The translations under genes were made by a program, and so were the position numbers. A stretch of 64,000 bases of DNA from Archivesica marissinica (Eukaryota > Mollusca > Bivalvia > Venerida > Vesicomyidae): the NCBI GenBank assembly GCA_014843695.1, contig CM026395.1, forward strand, positions 44,378,396 through 44,442,395, in the 5' to 3' direction. This document shows positions 52,576 to 63,895 of this stretch, one piece after another. Below the pieces are notes generated by a model. It was not told the DNA's origin. It worked only from the letters and a program-made list of their open reading frames with translations, and did not search any database. Positions within the stretch are counted from its first letter, which is position 1. The number at the start of each line of letters is the position of its first letter.

Positions 52576-52805
52576 ATGTCTACTGACGGAAAAATGTTGG
52601 CCAATGCGGCGTATCATTCGGTTGTGGTATCTGGCCTGGCTGTGGGCTATGCACGCCTGGGTAAGATGGCCTTCAAAGCAGCTACCCCAAGCTGGACTTC
52701 AATGGCTATGACGTCGGCATGGTAGTTCTTGATGTGGGCCTGGCCATGGCCACGAAAGATATGCTAATTAAACATGGGATCATACCTGCAGATATCATGA
52801 AGTAG
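52576..52805 (+). pseudogene. element B small hydrophobic protein, frameshifted
   Basis: Counterpart of 23922-24152, one C shorter in the run near 52684, so the second hydrophobic half is out of frame. Confidence 0.65.
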
Positions 52806-52822
52806 ACGTATGTATAACAACG

Positions 52823-53248
52823 ATGGCCTCGATCGCAATGCTAGTTGGGGGCGCCCTGGTCAACGCGCTGGCCTTCAGCGGTAGCAACTACCTATTCTCG
52901 AAGCTGCGAAGCTCGGGTGTTGACGAGGAGCGCAAACGGCACGACACAGCTGTAGAACAGCTCCAGGCCGCGCAGTCAGCATGGTACAACAAACGGGCTG
53001 AACGCCTTGATTGGATTAACGAAGAACTCCGCCGTCAGGGTCATGCCGTGCAAACTTTCCGGGACGTCGACACGGCGATCCGTGAGTACGCGCAGGTATT
53101 TCCGCATGTCGCGCCGCTGGTGTCGGAACGACAGCCTCGGCTCTCCGACTTCTATACACCTAGCGATGACCAGAAAGATCGTGAGATTGTTTTCGCCGTC
53201 CTGGGGATGACCGCGATAGTCCTCGTGGCATACAAACACGCCAATTAA
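52823..53248 (+). CDS. element B membrane-anchored protein, 141 aa
   Basis: Intact counterpart of 24170-24595, with the same two hydrophobic ends and helical middle. The last residues differ (YKHAN versus YKLTK). Confidence 0.65.
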   Translation: MASIAMLVGGALVNALAFSGSNYLFSKLRSSGVDEERKRHDTAVEQLQAAQSAWYNKRAERLDWINEELRRQGHAVQTFRDVDTAIREYAQVFPHVAPLVSERQPRLSDFYTPSDDQKDREIVFAVLGMTAIVLVAYKHAN

Positions 53249-53286
53249 TTGTCGCGCTTGAGATTTTGTTTCCTTTCAATATAGAT

Positions 53287-53589
53287 ATGGGTTTACCATA
53301 GGAGCTGTACTTTGCAATGCTTGAGGTCGGGTACTGTGCCAAGCGAAACAAACATCCTGGCCCCCTTGGTCATACTATGATAAACACGGCGCGGCGATTC
53401 CTGGAGTCGTGGCGTACCGATCACGCTGCTGTGCAGAAATTCGCTACCAGGGTCCTATCAGGCCCAACTGACCTTAGAGCTACAACGGGGTTGCTAGATC
53501 CGATGACACGCAGGGCATGTTGGAGACTCATAGGATTATTAGAATACATTCGCGCGCTGGATAGCGAAACAGCCATGTCACAAGCTTAG
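53287..53589 (+). pseudogene. element B small soluble protein, early stop
   Basis: Counterpart of 24634-24936. Codon 5 is TAG. Downstream the frame is open from an internal ATG at 53317, so a shorter product (MLEVGYCAKRNKH...) is conceivable. Confidence 0.55.
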
Positions 53590-53597
53590 CTTATACC

Positions 53598-54606
53598 ATG
53601 ACCGACAGTAATCTTAGCTCGCTATACTACAGTCCCCGCGGTTACTGGAAGGGGCTCGCAGCCATAAAAAACCTCGCCGCGGCCGCTAAGATCTCCGAAG
53701 ATGTGACACGGGGTTGGCTGAAGAAGCAGGCCATCTGGCAGATCTACCTCCCCGCCCCACGACACATACCGCGACCCAAGTTCGACGTACCGGTGCCAAA
53801 CGACGTCCACCAGGCCGACCTCCTATTTCTGCCTCACGACACAGCGGGTCGCAAAACGTTCAAGTACGCCCTCACCATCGTTGACGTGGCCTCCCGGTAC
53901 AAAGAGGCAGAGCCCCTGGCCACGAAAGAGGCTAAGGAGGTCTCAGCCGCCCTTGAAAGGATTTACAGGCGGAGCCCACTGAAATGGCCAAAGTTGCTTC
54001 AGGTCGATCCGGGGCGCGAGTTCATGGGTGCGGTGAACCAACTGCTGGCCAAACACGGTGTCTCTGTCAGGCGTGGCCGTGTAGATATCCATCGAGACCA
54101 AGGGATTGTGGAGCGTTTCAATCGCACCCTGGCAGAGCGGCTCTTTGGGCACCAATACGCCCAAGAGATGAGACTTCCGTCTGGAGAACGATCGGTCGAA
54201 TGGGTGGCTCGGCTGCCTGCCGTGATATCGGCCTTGAACGGCGAAGTGACCAGATTGACCGACAAGAAGCCTTCTAATGCCATCAAGGCCAAGAGTGTGG
54301 CACAAAAGCCCTCATCCGGGGTCGCAGCTTCGTCGCACCGCCCCGTTGGCTCGTCGGAGCGAAAGCTCCCCTCGGGTGTTGGCGTTCGCTACCTCTACCA
54401 ACCCGGCGAACTAGAGGGTGGCCGTCGTCGTGCGACCGACCCTGTGTGGTCCCTCCGGGTATACCGGCTTGGTCGCTCGGTTACCAAGCCTGAAGAGCCC
54501 GTGCTCTACTATCTGCTGGATGGCCCTCAGCGGGGTTTGTCCGGGAAGAGCTGCTTGTGGTGCCTCCTGATACCGTGCTGCCACCTGATGGGGTTCTTAA
54601 GCGTTG
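53598..54606 (+). pseudogene. element B retroviral/Polinton-type integrase, near-complete
   Basis: The start is MTDSNLSSLY. The N-terminal part is helical, then a D,D,E core: Asp74 (HQADLLFLPHD), Asp137 (QVDPGREF) and Glu172 (GIVERFNRTLAERL). The last two are 35 positions apart, typical of retroviral and Polinton integrases that insert element DNA. The C-terminal region is basic, then chromo/SH3-like strands (VWSLRVYRLG; EEPVLYYLLDG). A shift near 54530 puts the final 20 or so codons out of frame, so the long ORF continues over the antisense helicase gene. The expected stop is near 54606, overlapping the convergent gene by 10 bp. Confidence 0.75.
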
Positions 54607-57600
54607 AGGACCGCGTAACCCCTTTTTCTGTTGCATTCCAGGCACGTCAGCCGGATATTGTCACGGGTATGGCCTCGGGTGTTGTCCAGCCGGTCGACAC
54701 TGAACTGCTGAGTATCTTTGGGTTGGTATACCCAGAGGAGCTCGATGTTGCATGCCGCGCAGCGGTTCTGCTGGCCGTCTTTGAGTGCGAGGATGTGATC
54801 GACCTTGAGATTGAATCCCTGGAGACCGTTGGCCTGATCATGGCGCTTGTATGCCACAAGCTTTCTCTGGATGACTTTGCGGAGCTGCTGCTCAGTGAGT
54901 GGCTCTGCCACATCGGAACCCTCTTCCGGTGGGCAGACTACTCGTTCGAGCTGGTGCATGTACTCCACGCGGCTGATGGCGAGGTATGCGAGGTTCGACC
55001 ATTGGAGATAGTCGTCGATAATCCAGACTTTTTGCGGATCGCGGATTGTGAGCCCCTGGCTCGAGTGGACTGTCATGGCATAGCCGAGAGCCCAGTCTTG
55101 TCCCCACTTGCCATCCATAACTTCTTGGGCATAGTGGACAGGCACCTCAACGATGTCATTGAGGACGAGCTCTTCCTGCTCTGGCCTACCAGGCCCTGGG
55201 ATGGTCACCATAATGTTTTGTCTTCGGGTGTCTTTTGGGCGATAGAGGAGGGGCACCGGCTCGTCAGGGAAGTGCTCCTTATGGTAATGGAATAGCAGCT
55301 CTTGTGCGCGGTTGCGCACCTTCTGTCTCGAGGTCAAGATACGGTCGCCTGGCTTCCATACTGCAATGAATCGGTCCCATCCGAGGCAGGTGGGTAGGGC
55401 CTTTCTCATGGCCGAGCACTGCACACGATCCGGCCGGAGGCGGATCTCCCGTTTGAGGGCTTTGAGGGCCGGGTCTTTCGCTCTATGGTCAACCTCAACC
55501 TCTTCATAGTAGTGGGCAGCATGTCGCAGCCAGTCATGTGGCATCTCGCCTGCAATTGGTGGTGGCTGACCCTGGTCACCACAGCAGATGATGTGGACCC
55601 CTCTCTGGTCTAACCAGTCTAGGAACACTTCCAGGATTGGCTTTGGGACAGTGCAAACCTCGTCCCAGATGATCACGCTGGGTATGTACTTTTGGCCCAT
55701 CCTTTCTGGGGTCCAGTCAGTCTGGCCACTCCAGCGGAAGAAGCTATGGTAGGTCTGAGCCTTGACCCCTCTTGCCCGCATCTCTTTGGCCAGACGGTGG
55801 GTCGGGGTGAACACCAGGGGGTCTCTGGTGCGGAACGATTCGATCGCTCGTGTGGTTTTGCCACTACCACTCCCACCATTCAGGTAGCTCAACTGGTGCC
55901 GAGTCAGTGGGTCATTGAAGCAGGGGGCCTGACTCGGTGGTAAGTCTTTTTGTTGGCCTTGGTATACCAGCCTGGGGACATATGCAGCATGTTCCTGAGG
56001 CATATACAGCTGATCACCCTTGTCTCTCCACTGGGCTGGTTCTACTGAGGACAGATACTCTATTCCCAGGAGACAATTCACGCACAAGTCAATTTCACAG
56101 TTGCAGGTCCTGTGGGCAACATAGGCCTCGACATCCTTGAGCTTGAGTAGTGCCGTCTTCTGGGTGTATATGCTGTCTGTGGCCATTGGCCTCCTTGGCG
56201 TCGAAACGCTGGACCATGCTGAGGAGATTGATGTGGGCATATGTGAGCATGCTCGCCCTCAAGTGAGCATACTGTGGCTGGCTTCCGTCATAGTACGTGA
56301 GAACATGTCCAAGGGGGCACTTTTGGGGTGCTCCGACAAGAGTGCCACTCTGGCGAGTGTCCCTCACCAGGTAATCCAGCTCTCCCTGGTCAGTCACGAG
56401 GCGCCGCGTCAGTCGCTTGCCTTCAGCTTTGGCGCCCTGGGTGAACTTACCAATAATGCTGCATCCCTGATCACGATCCTCGGGGAGCCAGACCTCCTCC
56501 TGTTTGGTATAGGAGATGATGGCCTCCCGGACACGCAGGTGATTCAAGAGCCCATATTCGGTGAGGTATGCGAGGAGGGGTGTGGGGGCCCACCCCTCTC
56601 CTCAAAATGCTTCCCAAACCAGGCAGGGATTACAGGATGACTGTCTTGTTTGAACACCCACTCTGTGACCTCAGCAAACCCTGCGCTGATGTCTTTGGGC
56701 AAAGGCCCATTAATAGCCACTCTCGTCATCCTGTGGGTAGGGTGGCCAAACCGCTCAAAGTATGATTTCGCTTCGCCGAAGCCTTGGAAGCTGGCAGGGT
56801 AGCAGGCCTTCATGTCGATGCTGACAACGTCTCTCGTGTCATAGTCCATGGAGTTCCAGAGGCCATCATGGCCGTGTTCTACACAGGCTTTTTGGATATC
56901 ATCTGCGAAGAACGTCGGGGTGGGCTTCCAGCCATTCCTTTCTTTGGCCACTATGCTCGCCGCATGGTTTACCCCCAAAGGCCCTGTCGGCAAGAGATTC
57001 GTCGGATTTTCTGGCGTCTGGTTGGGGTGAGACCCTAGCCCCTCAGGACGCCCTCAAAATGCTCCACGACTCGCTGGGCCACACAGTTAAGATCGCCGTC
57101 TCTTAGCGGGGCAAGGTTGGCAGGATCCGGGTTTCTGAGGGGATAGACGCCATAGACAACCGCGGTGACGGGGTATGCATTCTGAAAGTAAGGCTTGTCG
57201 ATTCCCGCGAGGGCACCCGGCTTCGTGTTCCGATCGATGGTTACAACTGCCTGACCTTTCTTCATATCTGTCCTCACTGGGTCAAACTTGTCTTCGACCA
57301 CCCAGTCACCTTCATCCCGCTCTCGCAGGTACTTGAGCTTGAGGATATGCTCACCCTCGGGGAGCTCTCGCAAGAGCTCTGCAGCTCTGACATCCGTCAT
57401 AGTGGCATCCAGAGACATACGGCCCGCCCCGGCTTCTATCCTCCATGTGGAGAAGACCACCGAGGCTTCATCAACTTGAAACTCGTCTTTAGCATCGTTC
57501 AAGATCCCTACCCACGGTTCATCAGCCGGGAATCTTACCGGGGAAGGGACCGGGATGTCCAGGTCGAAGGTATATCCCGCGGGGGGTGGGGGCTTCGGCG

Positions 57601-58033
57601 CTTCCGGGATGTCGAACCGCTCGCGAAGAATTTCGGGACCTTCCCTCGCGATCGCGCGGGCTAGGGGTTCTTTCGAGCCCTTGGTCAGGCCGTGTAAATG
57701 CGGCCTCCTCAAGCGTTCCGTGATCTTGCGGAGATGCGGGAGGCGCTCTCGCGGCCGCCTCGCGACCCGGGCGGCGTACTTCCCGGTCCGCAGCGCCGCA
57801 TCGACTTCGACCCTGAGCTGCCCCGCCTCACGGACATGTTGGGCCTTTTTAAGAGGGTTATATCTCCTGAGTGCGGGGAATCGCCCCGTCTTTACCGCCC
57901 GCCGGAGACGTCTCGTGTATTCGGCGGCGCGAACTTTCGCAATCGCCTCTAGGAGGTCTCGTTTCTTGAGCCTTGATCTTCCACGAATACCCAACTCCCG
58001 AGCTTTCAATCGCAGTTCGGTAACTGTGACCAT
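54597..58033 (-). pseudogene. element B polymerase-helicase-HNH fusion gene, broken
   Basis: Read from 58033: SAP-like N-terminus and basic region (332 codons open). A 419-bp deletion, not a multiple of 3, follows at about 57003. Palm motif A (VVSIDMKACYPASF) lies near 56780. A 1-nt loss in a G/C-run near 56590 and a 5-nt loss near 56190, just before motif C (ATDSIY), come next. From 56240 a 547-codon frame holds a superfamily-1 helicase: Walker A GGSGSGKTT, Walker B-like IIWDEV, motif III CCGDQGQPPP, motif V YAMTVHSSQGLT and motif VI YLAISRV. It ends with an HNH-like nuclease (KVDHILALKDG, CAACN, SVDRLDNTRGH, CLECNRKRG). No stop separates the parts, suggesting one large replication protein. 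Confidence 0.75.
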
Positions 58034-58157
58034 TATATGGGTATACCTTAATGTCCACTATTCTCTAAATCTGAAGCAACTTTGTAAGTGATAATATGTT
58101 ATAACGTACAACTATAAACAGTATATTATAACTGATATTATTTCTCTAAAACTAAAA

Positions 58158-58475
58158 TTACTTTATTCGCACTTCCAAGAGTTGGACCAAGACCTTCTCA
58201 AATTTTATCCGGGCACGACGTTCGGCGTATGCCAATTTATGCTTGATACGTGCACCTCCGCAAGGTTGACATAACTTACCCTCACTCTGGGTTCCCACCC
58301 CGCAGTTCCTGCATGGCACGGGTTCGACCGGCCGCCTACGGAGCTGGGCTCGATGCTGCTTGCAATGTTCGAAGACGCAGCTCTTTCCACAAGGAATGTG
58401 GGAACCAATCACAATCCACCGACAATTATTATGACCTTGAGGCATGATCGTTGTTATCTTCCGATATATATCCAT
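58158..58475 (-). CDS. element B small cysteine-rich protein, about 105 aa
   Basis: Counterpart of 27764-28099 with all Cys pairs kept (PCGKSC, CRNCG, CQPCG). The C-terminal tail differs (LLEVRIK) because of a small indel. Confidence 0.6.
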   Translation of the reverse strand: MDIYRKITTIMPQGHNNCRWIVIGSHIPCGKSCVFEHCKQHRAQLRRRPVEPVPCRNCGVGTQSEGKLCQPCGGARIKHKLAYAERRARIKFEKVLVQLLEVRIK

Positions 58476-58516
58476 TGAGACAAACCTTTAATTGGTAGTT
58501 TACAATGGAGAATGTT

Positions 58517-58613
58517 GGTCCTTTTTTACGTCCGATTGATATTCGACCTTTTTTATACCGGATTGATATTCGCTCGTCAGCGGTGTGCTGTCGCCCGGGG
58601 TACGACCAAAAGG
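58517..58613. repeat. element B right inverted-repeat fragment
   Basis: Inverted, diverged copy of about 45825-45925, with two 'ttgatattcg' motifs. Similarity stops at 58613, so the outer part of the right terminus is missing or was replaced. Confidence 0.65.
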
Positions 58614-59144
58614 TGCATCATAGTTATCCTGTGTTATAACTAAAATAAATCCCTAAAAAATCCAGCTAGTGATATTATATTTTAACAAAATCGTTACCGC
58701 GGGATCGTGGACTTATGATCTTCGGTTGCATCGGTCATCGGGCATTGCCACGTTCCCACAAGCTCTACACGGATTCCGAGCTTATCAGCTGTTATTGTGC
58801 ACCCCAAACATACCAGTGTTTGTTGCAGAGGCGGTTTATACACACAGCGTCACTCTGTAGTTCTGGATTCTCCGGCTGCATACCCCTGTTACCAGGTTAC
58901 AGCACCGAATAATCATTCTGGGGCACGGACTCCGACCCAAACACGCATTGCCAAGCACAGTCAATCTGTACGTGTATGTCAGCATGGGCGAACTACTAAT
59001 AATATATATGGTCAAGTCCGATTTATATACCTCACTCGAAAACTTTGTCTTTTGGACGAGTTTGTAAATTAACTTTATTCTTCCTGTAATGTAAACATGT
59101 ATATAAAATTTGTAACCTCTATGCGGAGAATATTCTACCTCCCT
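58614..59144. other. right flank of element B, nothing recognised
   Basis: No conserved ORF or repeat; it ends at the second assembly gap. Confidence 0.5.
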
Positions 59145-60144
59145 NNNNNNNNNNNNNNNNNNNNNNNNNNNNNNNNNNNNNNNNNNNNNNNNNNNNNNNN
59201 NNNNNNNNNNNNNNNNNNNNNNNNNNNNNNNNNNNNNNNNNNNNNNNNNNNNNNNNNNNNNNNNNNNNNNNNNNNNNNNNNNNNNNNNNNNNNNNNNNNN
59301 NNNNNNNNNNNNNNNNNNNNNNNNNNNNNNNNNNNNNNNNNNNNNNNNNNNNNNNNNNNNNNNNNNNNNNNNNNNNNNNNNNNNNNNNNNNNNNNNNNNN
59401 NNNNNNNNNNNNNNNNNNNNNNNNNNNNNNNNNNNNNNNNNNNNNNNNNNNNNNNNNNNNNNNNNNNNNNNNNNNNNNNNNNNNNNNNNNNNNNNNNNNN
59501 NNNNNNNNNNNNNNNNNNNNNNNNNNNNNNNNNNNNNNNNNNNNNNNNNNNNNNNNNNNNNNNNNNNNNNNNNNNNNNNNNNNNNNNNNNNNNNNNNNNN
59601 NNNNNNNNNNNNNNNNNNNNNNNNNNNNNNNNNNNNNNNNNNNNNNNNNNNNNNNNNNNNNNNNNNNNNNNNNNNNNNNNNNNNNNNNNNNNNNNNNNNN
59701 NNNNNNNNNNNNNNNNNNNNNNNNNNNNNNNNNNNNNNNNNNNNNNNNNNNNNNNNNNNNNNNNNNNNNNNNNNNNNNNNNNNNNNNNNNNNNNNNNNNN
59801 NNNNNNNNNNNNNNNNNNNNNNNNNNNNNNNNNNNNNNNNNNNNNNNNNNNNNNNNNNNNNNNNNNNNNNNNNNNNNNNNNNNNNNNNNNNNNNNNNNNN
59901 NNNNNNNNNNNNNNNNNNNNNNNNNNNNNNNNNNNNNNNNNNNNNNNNNNNNNNNNNNNNNNNNNNNNNNNNNNNNNNNNNNNNNNNNNNNNNNNNNNNN
60001 NNNNNNNNNNNNNNNNNNNNNNNNNNNNNNNNNNNNNNNNNNNNNNNNNNNNNNNNNNNNNNNNNNNNNNNNNNNNNNNNNNNNNNNNNNNNNNNNNNNN
60101 NNNNNNNNNNNNNNNNNNNNNNNNNNNNNNNNNNNNNNNNNNNN
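59145..60144. other. assembly gap, exactly 1000 N
   Basis: A placeholder-length gap whose right side is a 16-bp satellite, the probable cause of the assembly break. ORFs across it are meaningless. Confidence 0.95.
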
Positions 60145-61466
60145 AGACCACCTCTATCTAAGACCACCTCAGACCACCTATATCTAAGACCACCTCTATC
60201 TAAGACCACCTCAGACCACCTATATCTAAGACCACCTCTATCAAAGACCACCTCTATCAAAGACCACCTATATCTAAGACCACCTATATCTAAGACCACC
60301 TCTATCTAAGACCACCTATATCTAAGACCACCTATATCTAAGACCACCTCTATCTAAGACCACCTATATCTAAGACCACCTATATCTAAGACCACCTCTA
60401 TCTAAGACCACCTCTATCTAAGACCACCTCAGACCACCTCTATCTAAGACAACCTCTATCTAAGACCACCTCTATCTAAGACCACCTATATCTAAGACCA
60501 CCTCTATCTAAGACCACCTCTATCTAAGACCACCTCTATCTAAGACCACCTCTATCTAAGACCACCTCTATCTAAGACCACCTCTATCTAAGACAACCTC
60601 TATCTAAGACCACCTCTATCTAAGACCACCTCAGACCACCTCTATCTAAGACAACCTCTATCTAAGACCACCTCTATCTAAGACCACCTCTATCTAAGAC
60701 CACCTCAGACCACCTCTATCTAAGACCACCTCTATCTAAGACCACCTCTATCTAAGACCACCTCTATCTAAGACCACCTCTATCTATGACAACCTCTATC
60801 TAAGACCACCTCTATCTAAGACCACCTCTATCTAAGACCACCTCTATCTAAGGCCACCTCTATCTAAAAGACCACCTCTATCTAAGACAACCTCTATCTA
60901 AGACCACCTCTATCTATGACCACCTCTATCTATGACCACCTCTATCTAAAGACCACCTCTATCTATGACAACCTCTATCTAAGACAACCTCTATCTAAGA
61001 CCACCTCTATCTAAGACCACCTATTTAAAAGACCACCTTTATCTAAGACCACCTCTATCTAAGACCACCTCTATCTAAGACCACCACTATCTAAGACTAC
61101 CTCTATCTAAGACCACCTCTATCTAAGACCACCTCTATCTAAGGCAACCTCTATCAAAGACCACCTCTATCTAAGACCACCTCTATCTAAGACCACCTCT
61201 ATCTAAGACCACCTCTATCTAAGACCACCTCTATCTAAGACCACCTCTATCTAAGACCACCTCTATCTAAGACCACCTCTATCTAAGACCACCTCTATCT
61301 AAGACCACCTCTATCTAAGACCACCTCTATCTAAGACAACCTCTATCTAAGACCACCTCTATCTAAGACAAGACCACCTCTATCTAAGACAACCTCTATC
61401 TAAGACCACCTCCATCTAAGACCACCTCTATCTAAGACCACCTCTATCTAAGACCACCTCCATCAA
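60145..61466. repeat. 16-bp satellite, about 80 copies
   Basis: The unit 'taagaccacctctatc' has variants (ctatat, gacaacc) and shortened units ('agaccacctc' without the second half). It continues into the gap. Confidence 0.9.
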
Positions 61467-62065
61467 ACCATTATCAATACATTATAACGTATCAACATAC
61501 AGTCAAATCCGTCTTAAGCAGCCACTCAAGGGAAGTGACTATTTTGGCTGCTTAAGGCAGGTGACCACTTAATGCACGTGAGGATCATCTGGATATGGGA
61601 CAGCCACCAATCATCAAATAACACATACATTTTGTTATGTATCATACTTTCCATCATCATCATCGTCATCAACATCATCAACATCATCATCAACATGACA
61701 CCAATAAATGTTGCAGTAATAATCATTGTATCAAACTTCTTGATGAGATCACACATTTCACAATAAAATTTGATTGATTCATGTAATTACCATTTTGAGT
61801 AAAACAATGCTTTCTTTGAAATTCTTCCTTTTAATATGTCACAACAAACCTTTTATCACTTACCTAGCCATTAGTGTTTGTTTATTCACACTTCTGCTTA
61901 CAAACCAAATCAAGCATTATGAATGCAAGTGCTAATTAAGGATGGATTTCGGATGGATTATAGAAATAAGTGCAATCAGTGATTTTTATCATTTTTAAAA
62001 CAAAGCTTTTATTGTAAAGTTAGTTGATATTTGAACACTGAAGTCATTCATTAAAATAAAAAATC
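61467..62065. other. intergenic, CAT-type microsatellite
   Basis: A trinucleotide tract of 'catcat' and 'caacatcat' type lies at 61651-61695. No gene was recognised. Confidence 0.6.
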
Positions 62066-62454
62066 GCTGCATACACCGGCCTGGGGTACTACAGCGTAAG
62101 ACTAGACCGAGGGTCGAGTTGACTAGGGTACGGGTTGATGCGTACATGTATATATGTCAGAGCTGCATACACCGGCCAGGGGTACTACAGCGTAAGACTA
62201 GGCCGAGGGTCGAGTTGACTAGGGTACGGGTTGACGCGTACATGTATATATGTCAGAGCTGCATACACCGACCAGGGGTACTACAGCGTAAGACTAGGCC
62301 GAGGGTCGAGTTGACTAGGGTACGGGTTGACGCGTACATGTATATATGTCAGAGCTGCATACACCGACCAGGGGTACTACAGCGTAAGACTAGGCCGAGG
62401 GTCGAGTTGACTAGGGTACAGGTTGACGCGTACATGTATATATGTCAGAGCTGC
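62066..62454. repeat. 96-bp tandem repeat, 4 copies
   Basis: The period is exactly 96 bp ('gctgcatacaccgg' at 62066, 62162, 62258, 62354), with few differences. The plus-strand frame is open (32-residue repeat with YICQSCIHRPGVLQRK) because 96 is divisible by 3. No start context or homology supports a gene. 62455-62868 contains a short duplicated 'tttttcaaatttcaactttc' segment only. Confidence 0.85.
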
Positions 62455-62868
62455 ATGAGGTGTGCAATCGGGTGCCTATCACTGTAATTTCCAATACTGA
62501 TGCGCAAATATAATGTTAGCAAGACAAGTATCCGCTGTTTTTCAAATTTCAACTTTCAAATACACAATATAATGTTAGCAACTTGAAAGACACGTGTCTG
62601 CGGTTTTTCAAATTTCAACTTTCGAAATACGATTTGCTCAGGTGTTCAAAGTAGCCGGATATTCAAGTAAAACAGTAATTACTCTCATTTGCATACACAA
62701 GCATGAATGGGTGTGAAAGTTATTTTACCAGTCTTTTGAAATAACTGAAGTGACAACAAACTTCTCAACACCTCATTCTATATGAGACCGTATGATTACG
62801 CCAATGATCGATAATTGGAGCACAATAATTACTCTGATATAAAGCAAATTAGTTGCCTATTGCTGTAC

Positions 62869-63143
62869 ACAGACGGATATGTAGTCGTGTGGTAACACAC
62901 TGGACCAGGGATCGCAGGTTCGATCTCTCGTCTGACCCTAATAAAATTAACAGTCTTTCAGATGGGACGTTAAACCGAGGTCTCGTGTCGGTGCTTTACA
63001 CCGTGCACGTAAAAGAACCAGAGGAGACTCTGGAATGGGTCTCTGTCTGTATCATTGCACTATCCTCCAAAAATCTTAACATGACTAATCTCTTCAGGAG
63101 GTGTCGCTCATATGGGCAACTGGTAGCGACGATAAATAAACAT
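62869..63143 (+). mobile_element. SINE family A (copy, head with internal deletion)
   Basis: The tRNA-like head lacks part of the anticodon arm ('cactggaccagggatcgcag'). Body and tail are complete to 'cgacgataaataaac'. Confidence 0.75.
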
Positions 63144-63238
63144 AGAACACATGCACACGCACATATTGCTGTACAATTTGTCACATGTCGGAAAATATTT
63201 CCACTATTATAAAGAACCTACAAAAATTATGAATGCAT

Positions 63239-63504
63239 CAGGGATCATTCTAGAGGGTGATGTGGGCGAAAATTGTCTCCCTAAAAAAATATATTTTTTG
63301 GTTTTTACGATTTTCAAACAAAATTTTGTCTAGTAAGATACACTGGCCCATTACAAAGCACTCCTTCTATTCAAATGTTGTATATAATGGTTGTACTGTG
63401 CATTTTAACCCTATTTTGCAGAAGTATATTAAAGAACACCATTTAAGGAAGCGATCACGCGCTTTCTCACTTCTCCCAAAAATTCTGACCTAGAATGAAC
63501 CCTG
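63239..63504. mobile_element. hAT-type MITE (copy 2)
   Basis: Inverted relative to 13259-13549, with CAGGGATCATTCTAG and CTAGAATGAACCCTG ends. A flanking sequence of about 93 bp is present on both sides (63146-63238 and 63505-63596) in direct orientation. Confidence 0.65.
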
Positions 63505-63689
63505 CACACGCATATATTGCTGTACAATTTGTCACATGTCTGAAAATGTTTCCACTATTATAAAGAACCTACAAAAATTATGAATGCATAAGCTATGGGC
63601 TGCAAGTATCTCAGATCTGAAACAAACTAATGTTCCGTGCAACAGACTGTTACAAAATTTACATTTTTTCCACATTTACATACTTTTGC

Positions 63690-63895
63690 ATTCTTTTGGA
63701 GGATAGTGCAATGATACAGACAGAGACCCATTCCAGAGTCTCCTCTGGTTCTTTTATGTGCGCGGTGTACAGCACCGACACAAGACCTCGGTTTAACTTT
63801 TTAGTTTTATTAGTGTCAGACGGGGGATCGAACCTGCGATCCCTGGATTACCAGTCCAACGTGTTAACCACTGGACTACAGATCCATCTGTATTC
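63690..63895 (-). mobile_element. SINE family A (copy)
   Basis: Minus-strand copy with a good tRNA-like head (63815-63895) and truncated body. The last 100 bp of the window show nothing. Confidence 0.7.

Larger units (their letters stand above)
45561..58613. mobile_element. Polinton-like virus element B (degenerate)
   Basis: Same gene order as element A and mostly near-identical in sequence. It keeps the integrase, helicase and HNH parts missing in A. It lacks about 2.39 kb of left-arm genes present in A, 419 bp of the polymerase, and the outer 200 bp of the terminal repeat. It has more point lesions in the small genes than A. Confidence 0.85.

Noticed and set aside
54607..55295. Extension of the integrase ORF by over 200 codons
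   Set aside because: It reads antisense through the helicase gene after a frameshift near the integrase end.
58836..60299. ORFs spanning the second run of N
   Set aside because: Most of the reading frame is unknown sequence and the end is satellite.
62119..62487. 122-codon ORF with a 32-residue repeat
   Set aside because: Follows from the 96-bp tandem repeat; no other evidence of coding.
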